The translations under genes and the position numbers were made by a program. The notes under the pieces are model-generated. The model did no database searches, was not told where the DNA came from, and saw nothing but the letters and a program-made list of their open reading frames with translations. Of a stretch of DNA of 64,000 nt, positions 1 through 10,730 are shown in pieces. The stretch comes from Streptomyces sennicomposti. GTDB lineage: Bacteria > Actinomycetota > Actinomycetes > Streptomycetales > Streptomycetaceae. Positions within the stretch are counted from its first letter, which is position 1; the number at the start of each line of letters is the position of its first letter. Location: the NCBI RefSeq assembly GCF_019890635.1, contig NZ_JAIOAB010000017.1, positions 1 to 64,000 of the forward strand, in the 5' to 3' direction.

Positions 1-31
1 GACCGTACGCCCCGATCCCGAAGGGACTTCC

Positions 32-1390
<1,359 letters not shown>

Positions 1391-1407
1391 CGCCGCCGTC
1401 ATGGGTT

Positions 1408-1444
1408 CCGGTGGGCGCGAGCGCGGGAGGCCCGCGCCCACCGG
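1408..1444. terminator. Hairpin between convergent genes
   Basis: Perfect 12-bp arms at 1408-1419 and 1433-1444 around a GC-rich 13-base loop. It sits 17 bases after the stop of the GH1 gene and before the 3' end of the opposing methyltransferase gene. There is no T-run, as is usual in Streptomyces, and it can serve both directions. Confidence 0.6.
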
Positions 1445-1538
1445 TCTGTCGTGCGCCCGTCGTGCTTGTGGGCCGCCGTCCGTCGTTCCCCGATTCCGGC
1501 GGCCCGGCGGCCCGGCGGTTCGGCGGCGGGCGCGGCCG

Positions 1539-2363
1539 TCAGCCGTCCTTGCGGGCCACCCCGCCGTAGATGCCGATGGGCGGGGCGTCGTGCCGCGGGG
1601 GCTCGTCGGGGCGCCAGTCGGTGACCTTGACCAGGCCGGGGTCGAGCAGGGTGAAGTCGCCGAAGAACTCCAGGACCTGGTCGTGCGAGCGGAGGTTCAG
1701 GCTGGCGGTGGCCTGGTCGTAGACGGCCGCCGCGTCCTCGCGCCGGTCGGCGTGGACGTCGCCCGTGGCGTGCGAGAGGACGAGGTAGGAGCCCGTGGGC
1801 AGCGCGTCGCGCAGGGTGGCGACGACGCCCGCCGGGTCGTCCGCCCCGGCGAGGAAGTGCACGACGGCCACCAGCAGCAGCGCCACCGGCCGGTCGAAGT
1901 CGATGACCCGCAGCACCTCGGGGTGTTCGAGGATCGCGCGCGGGTCGCGCAGATCGGCCAGGACGACGGAGGTGCCGCCGGCGCCGTCCAGCAGGGCCAT
2001 CGAGTGGGTGCTGACGATCGGGTCGTTGTCGACGTAGGCGATGCGGGTGTCGGGGGCGACGCCCTGCGCGATCTGGTGCACATTGGGCTCGGTGGGCAGG
2101 CCCGTGCCGACGTCCAGGATCTGCCGGACGCCGCCCTCGGCGACGACGTGCCGGACGGCGCGGTGCATGAACCGGCGGTTGGCGAGGACCCCGTCGCGCA
2201 CCTCGGGGGCCGCCTTCATGAACCGTTCGGCGGCCTGCTGGTCGACCTCGTAGTTGTCCTTGCCGCCGAGGAAGTAGTCGTACATCCGGGCCGGGTGCGG
2301 CTTGCCGGTGTCGATCTCGTACCGGGGAGCGGCGCCGCCGTCGCCGCTGCTGAGGGAGGTCAT
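1539..2363 (-). CDS. DUF574/SAV2177-type S-adenosyl methyltransferase
   Basis: A 274-aa protein of the large actinobacterial SAM-dependent methyltransferase family PF04672 (DUF574). Recognisable parts are ARMYDYFLGGKDNYEVD near the N-terminus and the SAM-binding loop DVGTGLPT followed by NVH. I chose the ATG at 2363 because the family begins shortly before the ARMYDYFLGG motif. The open frame continues upstream to 2552, but that part is Pro/Arg-rich and unlike the family. The substrates of these methyltransferases are unknown, and streptomycetes carry many paralogues. It is convergent with the GH1 gene and divergent from the next gene, so probably monocistronic. Confidence 0.85.
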   Translation of the reverse strand: MTSLSSGDGGAAPRYEIDTGKPHPARMYDYFLGGKDNYEVDQQAAERFMKAAPEVRDGVLANRRFMHRAVRHVVAEGGVRQILDVGTGLPTEPNVHQIAQGVAPDTRIAYVDNDPIVSTHSMALLDGAGGTSVVLADLRDPRAILEHPEVLRVIDFDRPVALLLVAVVHFLAGADDPAGVVATLRDALPTGSYLVLSHATGDVHADRREDAAAVYDQATASLNLRSHDQVLEFFGDFTLLDPGLVKVTDWRPDEPPRHDAPPIGIYGGVARKDG

Positions 2364-2626
2364 GGATACCTGGCTCCGTCCTGGACTCGCAACCCGGTGA
2401 CCGCCGTCCCGGTGATCACCTGTCAGAACATCATCCTGGCACGGCTCGGGCGGGGACGGGACGGGAATCCGGGGCGGCGCGGGAGAGGGCCGCCGCCGGT
2501 GCGTTCCGGCGCATGTGTCACTCGATCGGGTGGGGTTCGGCGTGGCGGGCACGGACGGCCGGAGCGCCTCGTTCGACGGGGTGACGGGATCATCCCGGCA
2601 TCGTCCGGTTTTGAGGGAGACGCGAC

Positions 2627-3169
2627 ATGGGGCTGTATTTCCACCACAACGAGGACGGCACGACCACCGGCCGGAACGAGGACACGGGCTTCACCGTGAC
2701 CCTCGCCGACGAGGAAGAGGTCAAGCGACAGTTGTACGAGGACGCGGGCTGGGAGTACACGCCACCGCCGCCGCCCGTCCCGCCGGGCGTGCACCGGTTC
2801 TGCCTGATGGACGAGTCGCCCGGGACCGGCGGCTTCGACGACGAGCGGTATGCGCGGCTGCGGGAGCGACCGCCGCAGGGGTGCGTCCCGGCCGACTGGG
2901 GCGGCTTCGCCCTGGAGTGCGAGCGCCCGGGGAAGTCGCTGCTGGACGCCGTCGCCGGCACCGTCGCCGAGATCCGCCGCGAGCACGGGGTCGTGATGAA
3001 CAGCCTCGGCATCGAGAAACCGCAGGAATGGTTCGGCGCGGACGACAAGGACGGGCATGCGGCGCGCATCGTGGCCCATCTGCTGCTCATGACGGCCCAC
3101 CGCGCCTCGCTGCTGGGGTACGGCCGCAAGGACCTGGTCCGGCTGCTGGACGCGACGGGGGTGGGGTAG
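2627..3169 (+). CDS. Unrecognised 180-aa cytoplasmic protein
   Basis: I do not recognise a family. The protein is soluble and acidic with no signal peptide or membrane segment. It opens with MGLYFHHNEDGTTTG, has a Pro run (YTPPPPPVPPG) at about residues 44-54, and ends in a helical segment (HAARIVAHLLLMTAHRASLLGYGRKDLV). A GGGAGA ribosome site lies about 10 bases before the ATG, and codon use is typical of the region, so it looks like a real gene. It stands alone between divergent and convergent neighbours and gives no functional hint. Confidence 0.7.
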   Translation: MGLYFHHNEDGTTTGRNEDTGFTVTLADEEEVKRQLYEDAGWEYTPPPPPVPPGVHRFCLMDESPGTGGFDDERYARLRERPPQGCVPADWGGFALECERPGKSLLDAVAGTVAEIRREHGVVMNSLGIEKPQEWFGADDKDGHAARIVAHLLLMTAHRASLLGYGRKDLVRLLDATGVG

Positions 3170-3223
3170 CGGGGGAGGAGGGGCGGATACGGCAGGCGTG
3201 CTGCGTTCCGGCGCGGGCTCCCG

Positions 3224-3269
3224 TCGGGTGCGGCGCAGCCCTCGCATCGGGTGCGGTGCTGCCCTCACA
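3224..3269. repeat. Two tandem 23-bp repeats
   Basis: Two adjacent 23-bp copies (3224-3246 and 3247-3269) starting TCGGGTGCGG and differing at three positions. They reach into the last codon and stop of the opposing phosphatidyltransferase gene. The remaining sequence between the two convergent genes (3170-3223) shows nothing else. Confidence 0.7.
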
Positions 3270-4170
3270 CCCTCGGTGAGGTCTCCAGCAGCTCCTCGGC
3301 GAGGGAGTGATGCCGGGCGGTCGTCGGTGCGGTCGTCTCTGCGGCGTAGGGGTGCGCCGGGGCGGCCTTCCCCGTGGGGGCGTGTCGCGCGTTCTCCCCG
3401 GCAGGGGCGTGCAGCGGTGTTCCAGCCTCGGTGCCGGCCGGTCGCCGCGGGGCCGCCCGCCGGCGCAGCCACAGCACGTCCCGTCCGAAGGACCACACCA
3501 GCAGGGCCAGCGCCAGCAGGACGACGCCCAGAGCGGCCGGGTACGGAAGGAGGTGTGCGCCCGCCAGCAGCAGGAGGATGCCCTGCAGGGCGGCCACCGT
3601 CTTGCGGGCGGTGCTCGGCGGCAGCGGCGCGGTCAGCCAGGGCAGGACGCGGGCGGCGGCGACGAAGGCGTAGCGCATGCCGCCGATCAGGAGTACCCAG
3701 GGGCCGAGGTCCATGGACACGTACACGCTGAGCACCAGGATCAGGAACGCGTCGACCTCCATGTCGAAGCGGGCGCCCAGCGCTGTGGACGTGCCGGTGC
3801 GGCGCGCCACCTTGCCGTCCACGCCGTCCAGGATCAGCGCCACCGCCGTCAGACCGACCAGCAACGACACCGGAGGTGAGCTTTCGAACGAGTCCGCGAC
3901 CAGCGCCGTCACCCCGCCGACGAGGGTGGCCCGCCCCAGCGTCACCCGGTTGGCCGGGCCGAACGAGGCGAGCCGCGAGCGGAGCACGGCCCTGGAGAGC
4001 ACCGCCCAGGTGGCGAGCGCGAAGACCAGGCCGGTCACCCAGCCCGCCGGGCCCATGCCGATCGCCGTGCCGAGCAGGGCCAGCAGCAGGATCTGCACCC
4101 CCGCTCCCACCGCGGTCTCCTGCTGGACGGGCCGACAGGGCCTCGCCTCGTACGTGTTGTTCAGGGCCAC
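3265..4170 (-). CDS. CDP-alcohol phosphatidyltransferase family membrane protein
   Basis: A 301-aa integral membrane protein carrying the complete CDP-alcohol phosphotransferase signature: D115, D118-G119, A122-R123, G132, D136 and D140 with exact family spacing. Such enzymes displace CMP from a CDP-alcohol to build a phosphodiester, usually a phospholipid headgroup. Several hydrophobic segments flank the motif. The C-terminal 60 residues are Ala/Pro/Thr-rich and probably disordered. It is transcribed away from the dehydrogenase at 4278, sharing a 107-base promoter gap, and opens the 3265-10730 cluster. The actual substrate pair is unknown. Membership in the cluster pathway is inferred from position only. 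Confidence 0.88.
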   Translation of the reverse strand: MALNNTYEARPCRPVQQETAVGAGVQILLLALLGTAIGMGPAGWVTGLVFALATWAVLSRAVLRSRLASFGPANRVTLGRATLVGGVTALVADSFESSPPVSLLVGLTAVALILDGVDGKVARRTGTSTALGARFDMEVDAFLILVLSVYVSMDLGPWVLLIGGMRYAFVAAARVLPWLTAPLPPSTARKTVAALQGILLLLAGAHLLPYPAALGVVLLALALLVWSFGRDVLWLRRRAAPRRPAGTEAGTPLHAPAGENARHAPTGKAAPAHPYAAETTAPTTARHHSLAEELLETSPRV

Positions 4171-4197
4171 CGCACACCTTCCGACGAGTGACAGAGT

Positions 4198-4227
4198 CGA
4201 TCAACGCCGCGTACTGTGCGCGGCCTG
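4198..4227 (+). promoter_or_regulatory. Candidate promoter of the dehydrogenase gene
   Basis: GTGACA (4198-4203) and TACTGT (4222-4227) separated by 18 bases in the divergent gap. They resemble a vegetative -35/-10 pair and lie about 50 bases before the start codon at 4278. This is pattern matching only. Confidence 0.35.
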
Positions 4228-4277
4228 TGCACACCTCGGTACGTGGACCACTTGCCGATCGTTCAGGAGGACGCTCG

Positions 4278-5261
4278 ATGAACAGTTCCGCCCGTGCCTT
4301 CTGGCTCGGTTCGCCCGGCCGGGGCGAGATACGTGACGAAAGCCTTGCGGAGCCCGGTGCGGGTGAGGTCGTCGTGCGCACGCTGTACTCCGGGGTCAGC
4401 CGGGGCACCGAGACACTGGTGTTCCGCGGCGGGGTGCCCGTCAGCCAGTACGGGGCGATGCGGGCGCCGTTCCAGGAGGGCGACTTCCCGGGACCGGTGA
4501 AGTACGGCTACCTCAACGTGGGCGTGGTGGAGTCGGGGCCGCCGGAGCTGGCCGGGCGCACGGTCTTCTGCCTCTACCCGCACCAGACCCGCTACGTCGT
4601 GCCGGCGAGCGCCGTGACCGTGGTGCCCGAGCGGGTCCCCGCCGGGCGGGCCGTCCTCGCGGGCACCGTGGAGACCGCGGTGAACGCGCTGTGGGACGCC
4701 GCGCCGCTGGTCGGCGACCGGATCGCCGTGGTCGGCGGCGGGATGGTCGGCTGCTCGGTGGCCGCGCTGCTGGCCCGGTTCCCCGGGGTGCGCGTCCAGT
4801 TGGTGGACGCCGATCCCGCGCGGGCCGCCGTCTCCGAGGCGCTGGGCGTCGGCTTCGCCACGCCCGGGGACGCCCTGGACGGCTGCGACCTCGTCGTGCA
4901 CGCCAGCGCTACCGAACAGGGCCTCGCCCGCTCGCTCGAACTGCTGACCGCCGAGGGCACCGTCCTGGAACTGAGCTGGTACGGCGACCGCACCGTCTCG
5001 CTCCCGCTCGGCGAGGCCTTCCACTCCCGCCGCCTGGTCATCCGCAGCAGCCAGGTCGGCACCGTCTCCCCGGCCCGCCGCGGCAACCGCGGCTACGCCG
5101 ACCGGCTCGCCCTCGCCCTGGACCTGCTCGCCGATCCGGCACTGGACGCGCTGATCACGGGTGAGTGCGCGTTCGAGGAACTTCCGGAGGTCATGCCCCG
5201 GCTGGCGTCCGGCGCGATACCGGCCCTGTGCCACCGGGTGCGGTACGGCACGGGCGCGTGA
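4278..5261 (+). CDS. MDR-superfamily dehydrogenase without zinc ligands
   Basis: A 327-aa medium-chain dehydrogenase/reductase. The Rossmann loop GGGMVGCSVAALL (about residues 153-165) is followed by an acidic residue at the end of beta-2 (QLVDADP), which favours NAD(H). The N-terminal domain lacks the catalytic Cys and the four-Cys structural zinc lobe of classical alcohol dehydrogenases; it reads YSGVSRGTET where the Cys would be. It resembles the BchC-like branch. The ATG at 4278 has AGGAGG at 4265-4270. It is the first plus-strand gene of the cluster, 137 bases before the T-fold gene. It probably oxidises or reduces a hydroxyl on the cluster's intermediate (inference). Confidence 0.82.
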   Translation: MNSSARAFWLGSPGRGEIRDESLAEPGAGEVVVRTLYSGVSRGTETLVFRGGVPVSQYGAMRAPFQEGDFPGPVKYGYLNVGVVESGPPELAGRTVFCLYPHQTRYVVPASAVTVVPERVPAGRAVLAGTVETAVNALWDAAPLVGDRIAVVGGGMVGCSVAALLARFPGVRVQLVDADPARAAVSEALGVGFATPGDALDGCDLVVHASATEQGLARSLELLTAEGTVLELSWYGDRTVSLPLGEAFHSRRLVIRSSQVGTVSPARRGNRGYADRLALALDLLADPALDALITGECAFEELPEVMPRLASGAIPALCHRVRYGTGA

Positions 5262-5266
5262 GCTGA

Positions 5267-7025
<1,759 letters not shown>

Positions 7026-7029
<4 letters not shown>

Positions 7030-7979
7030 GGGACATGACGGCCGCGTCCCGGACCGGCGGCCCCGACGCGGTGATCGCGGGCGCGGGCCCCGTGGGAAGT
7101 CCCGGCGAGCGGGCCACCGTACGGCTCCGGGCGGAGGCAGCGGCGGAACCGCCCCGGTACGCGCCCGAGTGGCTGCGGCTGCGGGAGCCCGCCGACGCGG
7201 CGGCTCGGGCCACGGACCTGCTCGCGCCGCTGCGCGCCCGCCTCGCCGAACGGCCGCCCGCACAGGGCGGGTTCGTCGTGCACGACCTGGGCTGCGGCAC
7301 CGGCTCGATGGGCCGCTGGCTCGCCCCCCGGCTGGCCGGCGCACAGCACTGGGTCCTGCACGACCGCGACCCCTATCTGCTGCACTTCGCCGCCGCGGGC
7401 GCCGCGCGCGCCGCGGCGGACGGCAGCCGGGTCACGGTGGAGACCCGGCGCGGCGACGTGGCCCGGCTGACCCCCGACGCCCTGGCCGGGGCCGGCCTGG
7501 TGACGGCGTCCGCCCTGCTCGACGTGCTCACCCGCGACGAGGTCGCCGCCCTCGCCGCCGCCTGCGCCGGAGCCGGCTGCCCCGCCCTGCTCACCCTGTC
7601 CGTGGCCGGCCGGGTCGCACTCACCCCGGCCGACCCGCTGGACGCCGACCTCGCCGAAGCCTTCAACGCCCACCAGCGCCGGACCGGACTGCTCGGCCCG
7701 GACGCCGTGGCGGCGGCCCGCGAGGCGTTCGCCGCGCACGGCGCGGACGTCGCCGTGTGCCCGAGCCCCTGGCGGCTCGGCCCCGGCGAACGCGAACTGG
7801 CCGCCCAGTGGCTGCGCGGCTGGGTCGGCGCGGCCGTCGAACAGCGCCCCGGACTGAAGCAGCGGGCCGACCGCTACCTCGCCGAGCGTCTGGAGGCCTG
7901 CGCGGCGGGGGAGCTGGAGGTCGTCGTGCACCACGACGACCTGCTGGCCCTGCCCGCGCGGACGGGAGGCGCCGCGTGA
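7026..7979 (+). CDS. Class I SAM-dependent methyltransferase
   Basis: A 317-aa protein with a class I SAM-binding fold: VVHDLGCGTGSMGRWLA is motif I and WVLHDRDPYLL follows as the acidic loop at the end of beta-2. The C-terminal part (QWLRGWVGAAVEQRPGLKQRADRYLAERL) is helical and unlike the small ubiquinone-type methyltransferases. The ATG at 7026 overlaps the glycosyltransferase stop; a second in-frame ATG lies at 7035. The gene ends in a GTGA overlap with the membrane protein gene. The substrate is unknown. Tight coupling to the glycosyltransferase suggests a common product. Confidence 0.8.
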
Positions 7980-9391
7980 GCGTGCAGACGGTGGACGTGC
8001 CGACGGCGAGCGCGAACGCCGTGCCCGCCGCCCCCGCCCCCTCGTTCCGTGCCGCCCGGACCGGTCCCTCCCCGGCCCCCCGGGCCGCGACCGCTCCCGG
8101 CCACGCCACCCGCGCCCGCAGGGTTCTCACCCGCGGCGTCCTCGCCCGCATCGACACACGTGTGCTGCGGGCACACCTCGGCACCGTGACGGGTGTGCTG
8201 ATCCTGGCCGTGCTGCTGTGGCGGCTGGGCACCGGGGTCTTCCTGGACGGGCTGCGCCGGATCGACGCGCCCACGCTTGCCGTCGCGGTCGCCATCGGCG
8301 CCGTCACCACTGTGTTCAGCGCCTGGCGCTGGCAGTTGGTGGCCCGCGGGCTGCGCGTCCGGCTGCCGCTCGGCCCGGCCGTCGCCGACTACTACCGCGC
8401 GCTGTTCCTGAACGCGGCGCTGCCCGGCGGCGTTCTCGGCGACGTGCACCGCGCGGTGCGACACGGACGCAGCGCGGGGGACGTGGGGCGCGGTGTGCGG
8501 ACCGTCGTCCTGGAGCGGGTGGCCGGGCAACTCGCCCTCGCCCTCACGGCGGTGGCGGTCCTGCTGACCCTGCCGTCCCCGGTCCGCTCGCAGGCCCGGC
8601 ACCTCGCACCGCTCATCGGCCTCGCCCTGGTGGGCGCGCTGGCCGTCGCCCTCGCCCTGCGGATGAACCGGGCGCCCTCCGGCGGCCGCCGGGAAAGCCG
8701 CCCGCACCGGCTCCTCGGCGAAGCGCGCGAGGGCTTGCTGTCCCGCCGCACCGGGCCCGGTGTCGCGGTCTCCTCCGCCGTCGTGCTCGCCGGGCACCTC
8801 ACGACGTTCGTGGTCGCCGCCCGGGTGGCCGGGTGCGCCGCTCCCGTCGCCGTGCTGCTGCCGCTCGCCGTGCTCGCGCTGGTGGCGATGGGAGTGCCGC
8901 TGAACGTGGGCGGGTTCGGTCCCCGGGAGGGCGTCACGGCGTGGGCGTTCGGCGCCGCGGGCCTCGGCGCGAGCACCGGGCTGGCGGTGGCCGTGGTGTA
9001 CGGGGTGCTGAGCTTCGCGGCGAGCCTGCCGGGGTCGCTCGTCCTGGTCGCCCGCCGCCGCGCCGCGCCGCCGGCCGGACGCCGGACCGCCTCGACGGCC
9101 CTCGAGTCCGGGCTCCGGGTCACGCCGACGGACCCGGAGCCCGGACCCCGGGTCACACCGGCGAACCCCGAGTCCGGGCTCCGGGTCACACCGGCGAACC
9201 CGGAGCCCGGACCCCGGGCCGCACCGGTCGACCCGGAGCCGGTGCCCGGCCCCCCGGCTCACTTGGACGGTTCGCCCGAGGTCAGCAGCGAGAAATACGG
9301 CCCGAAGGAATCGGCGAGGCTCGCCAGCAGTTCCTTTCCCTTTTCCGCGTCGCCCAGGGAAGGACGGCCGATGACGCCCGATTCGGTATAG
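7976..9391 (+). CDS. UPF0104/LPG-synthase-TM family membrane protein with a repeat tail
   Basis: A 471-aa integral membrane protein of the lysylphosphatidylglycerol-synthase transmembrane (UPF0104) family. Typical segments are FLNAALPGGVLGDVHRA, RTVVLERVAGQLALAL and VPLNVGGFGPREGVTAWAF. Relatives act as flippases or membrane partners of lipid-linked glycosyl transfer. An Ala/Pro-rich N-terminus precedes the first membrane helix. After the last helix (about residue 365) comes a tail with four 11-residue repeats (residues 377-420). The final 44 codons run antisense through the 3' end of the creatininase gene. Start GTG at 7976 is coupled to the methyltransferase stop. Transport or flipping of the cluster product is inference. 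Confidence 0.83.
   Translation: MSVQTVDVPTASANAVPAAPAPSFRAARTGPSPAPRAATAPGHATRARRVLTRGVLARIDTRVLRAHLGTVTGVLILAVLLWRLGTGVFLDGLRRIDAPTLAVAVAIGAVTTVFSAWRWQLVARGLRVRLPLGPAVADYYRALFLNAALPGGVLGDVHRAVRHGRSAGDVGRGVRTVVLERVAGQLALALTAVAVLLTLPSPVRSQARHLAPLIGLALVGALAVALALRMNRAPSGGRRESRPHRLLGEAREGLLSRRTGPGVAVSSAVVLAGHLTTFVVAARVAGCAAPVAVLLPLAVLALVAMGVPLNVGGFGPREGVTAWAFGAAGLGASTGLAVAVVYGVLSFAASLPGSLVLVARRRAAPPAGRRTASTALESGLRVTPTDPEPGPRVTPANPESGLRVTPANPEPGPRAAPVDPEPVPGPPAHLDGSPEVSSEKYGPKESARLASSSFPFSASPREGRPMTPDSV
9104..9235 (+). repeat. Four in-frame 33-bp tandem repeats
   Basis: Four 33-bp units (9104-9136, 9137-9169, 9170-9202, 9203-9235) encode alternating ESGLRVTPxxP and EPGPRxxPxxP 11-mers in the cytoplasmic tail of the UPF0104 protein. 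Because the unit is a multiple of three, copy changes would keep the frame. Confidence 0.85.
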
Positions 9392-10032
9392 GCGGACATT
9401 CCGACGGTGAGGAGATGACGCCGGTCGTCCGCGACGAAGTCCGCCTTTTCATAGCCTTCTTTGACCAATTCGGGGTGCGCGTGCAGAAGAATCGACGTCT
9501 CGATTTCCCCGGCGTGCATGTCCGTGAGCAGCGAGGTGCGCACCCCGGCCCGTTCCCGGGCCGTCTCCCAGTCCTCCGCGGCCGGGAAGAGCACGATGTG
9601 CTCGCCGCGCGCGGAGGACTCCTGGACGACGTTGCCCAACACGTAGTTCCCGCCGTGCCCGTTGACCACGACCAGGGCGTCCACGCCGGAGCGGCGCAGC
9701 GAGTCGGCGATGTCCCGCACCACCGCGTGCAGGGTCACGGCGGAGATGCTGACCGTCCCCGGCCAGGCCGCGTGCTCGTGCGAGCAGGAGATCGTCACCG
9801 GTGGGAGCGGGTGCACCGGGTACGCGGCGGCGATCTCCCCGGCGATGGCACAGGCGACCAGCGTGTCCGTCGCCAACGGCAGGTGAGCGCCGTGCTGTTC
9901 GAAGCTTCCCACCGGCAGGACGGCCACCTGCCGCGCCCGGCCCGCTCCCCGTGTCCGTACGTCCTCCGTGGTGTCCGCCGGCACCAGGCCGCGCGCACCG
10001 GATGCCGTCGGCCGCGTTCCTGAACCACTCAT
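9259..10032 (-). CDS. Creatininase-family amidohydrolase (ArfB-like candidate)
   Basis: A 257-aa member of the creatininase family of metal-dependent amide hydrolases. The family motifs are intact: E45-Q-H47-G and D56 in SFEQHGAHLPLATDT, H126 in NGHGGN, and H173-A-G-x-x-E178-T. The family includes creatininase, mycofactocin MftE and archaeal ArfB, which removes the formyl group from the FAPy nucleotide in riboflavin and F420 biosynthesis. It is divergent from a GTP cyclohydrolase II paralogue predicted to make FAPy, with only 38 bases between the starts. A role as FAPy deformylase is therefore a strong inference. Its last 133 bases overlap the convergent membrane-protein gene. An AAGG ribosome site precedes the ATG at 10032. 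Confidence 0.87.
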   Translation of the reverse strand: MSGSGTRPTASGARGLVPADTTEDVRTRGAGRARQVAVLPVGSFEQHGAHLPLATDTLVACAIAGEIAAAYPVHPLPPVTISCSHEHAAWPGTVSISAVTLHAVVRDIADSLRRSGVDALVVVNGHGGNYVLGNVVQESSARGEHIVLFPAAEDWETARERAGVRTSLLTDMHAGEIETSILLHAHPELVKEGYEKADFVADDRRHLLTVGMSAYTESGVIGRPSLGDAEKGKELLASLADSFGPYFSLLTSGEPSK

Positions 10033-10070
10033 CGTTTCCCGGCCTTTCGTCTCTGCTTAGGAACCAGATC

Positions 10071-10730
10071 ATGACAGAAAACCTCGGCGTACTCGGCAAG
10101 AAGTCTCCACGGCGCACGGGTGTGGAACGCGTCGTGAATGCCCCGCTGCCCACGGTCCACGGGAAATTCCAGGCGATCGGCTACCTCGACCACGACCGCG
10201 GCGACGAACAAGTCGCGCTGGTGCACGGCGACATCGGCGCCGAACGGGTCCTGGTCCGGCTGCACTCCGAATGCCTGACCGGCGACGCCTTCGGGTCGCA
10301 GCACTGCGAGTGCGGCGACCAGCTCGCCGCCGCGCTGCGCGCCGTGGTCGCCGAAGGCAGCGGCGTCGTCGTCTACTTGCGGGGCCACGAGGGCCGGGGG
10401 ATCGGACTGCTCGCCAAGCTGCGGGCGATGGCCCTGCAGGCGGAGGGCCTGGACACGGTCGAGGCCAACCTCGCCCTCGGCCTGCCGGTCGACGCCCGCG
10501 ACTACGGCGTCGCCGCCGGGATGCTGCACGACCTCGGCGTCCGCTCGGTACGGCTGATGTCCAACAACCCGCGTAAACGGGAGGCGTTGGTGCGGCACGG
10601 CATCGAGGTGGCCGAGCAGGTGCCGCTGCTGATACCGCCGTGCGAGAGCAACATCACCTATCTGCGCACCAAGCGGGAGCGCCTGGACCACCATCTGCCG
10701 CACCTGGACGCGGTGGCTCACCTCTCCTGA
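10071..10730 (+). CDS. GTP cyclohydrolase II paralogue of the FAPy-forming type
   Basis: A 219-aa GTP cyclohydrolase II (RibA fold). The zinc ligands C68, C79 and C81 and the GTP loop RGHEGRGIGLL are present. The residue equivalent to E. coli Tyr105 is Met120 (LRAMALQ). In S. coelicolor SCO6655, a Met at this same position was reported to make the enzyme stop at the formylated intermediate (2-amino-5-formylamino-6-ribosylaminopyrimidinone 5'-phosphate). So this is probably not the housekeeping riboflavin enzyme; no other rib gene is nearby. The ATG at 10071 has AGGAA at 10059-10063. The 3' end overlaps the opposing MFS gene by 13 bases. Confidence 0.9.
   Translation: MTENLGVLGKKSPRRTGVERVVNAPLPTVHGKFQAIGYLDHDRGDEQVALVHGDIGAERVLVRLHSECLTGDAFGSQHCECGDQLAAALRAVVAEGSGVVVYLRGHEGRGIGLLAKLRAMALQAEGLDTVEANLALGLPVDARDYGVAAGMLHDLGVRSVRLMSNNPRKREALVRHGIEVAEQVPLLIPPCESNITYLRTKRERLDHHLPHLDAVAHLS

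Noticed and set aside
1391..1538. Possible small RNA gene in the gap after the GH1 gene
   Set aside because: The only structure is a simple terminator-like hairpin; nothing else supports an RNA gene, and no tRNA-like fold was seen anywhere in the window.
10071..10730. Housekeeping riboflavin gene ribA
   Set aside because: No other rib gene is adjacent, and Met replaces the product-determining Tyr; the cluster context points to a specialised paralogue.
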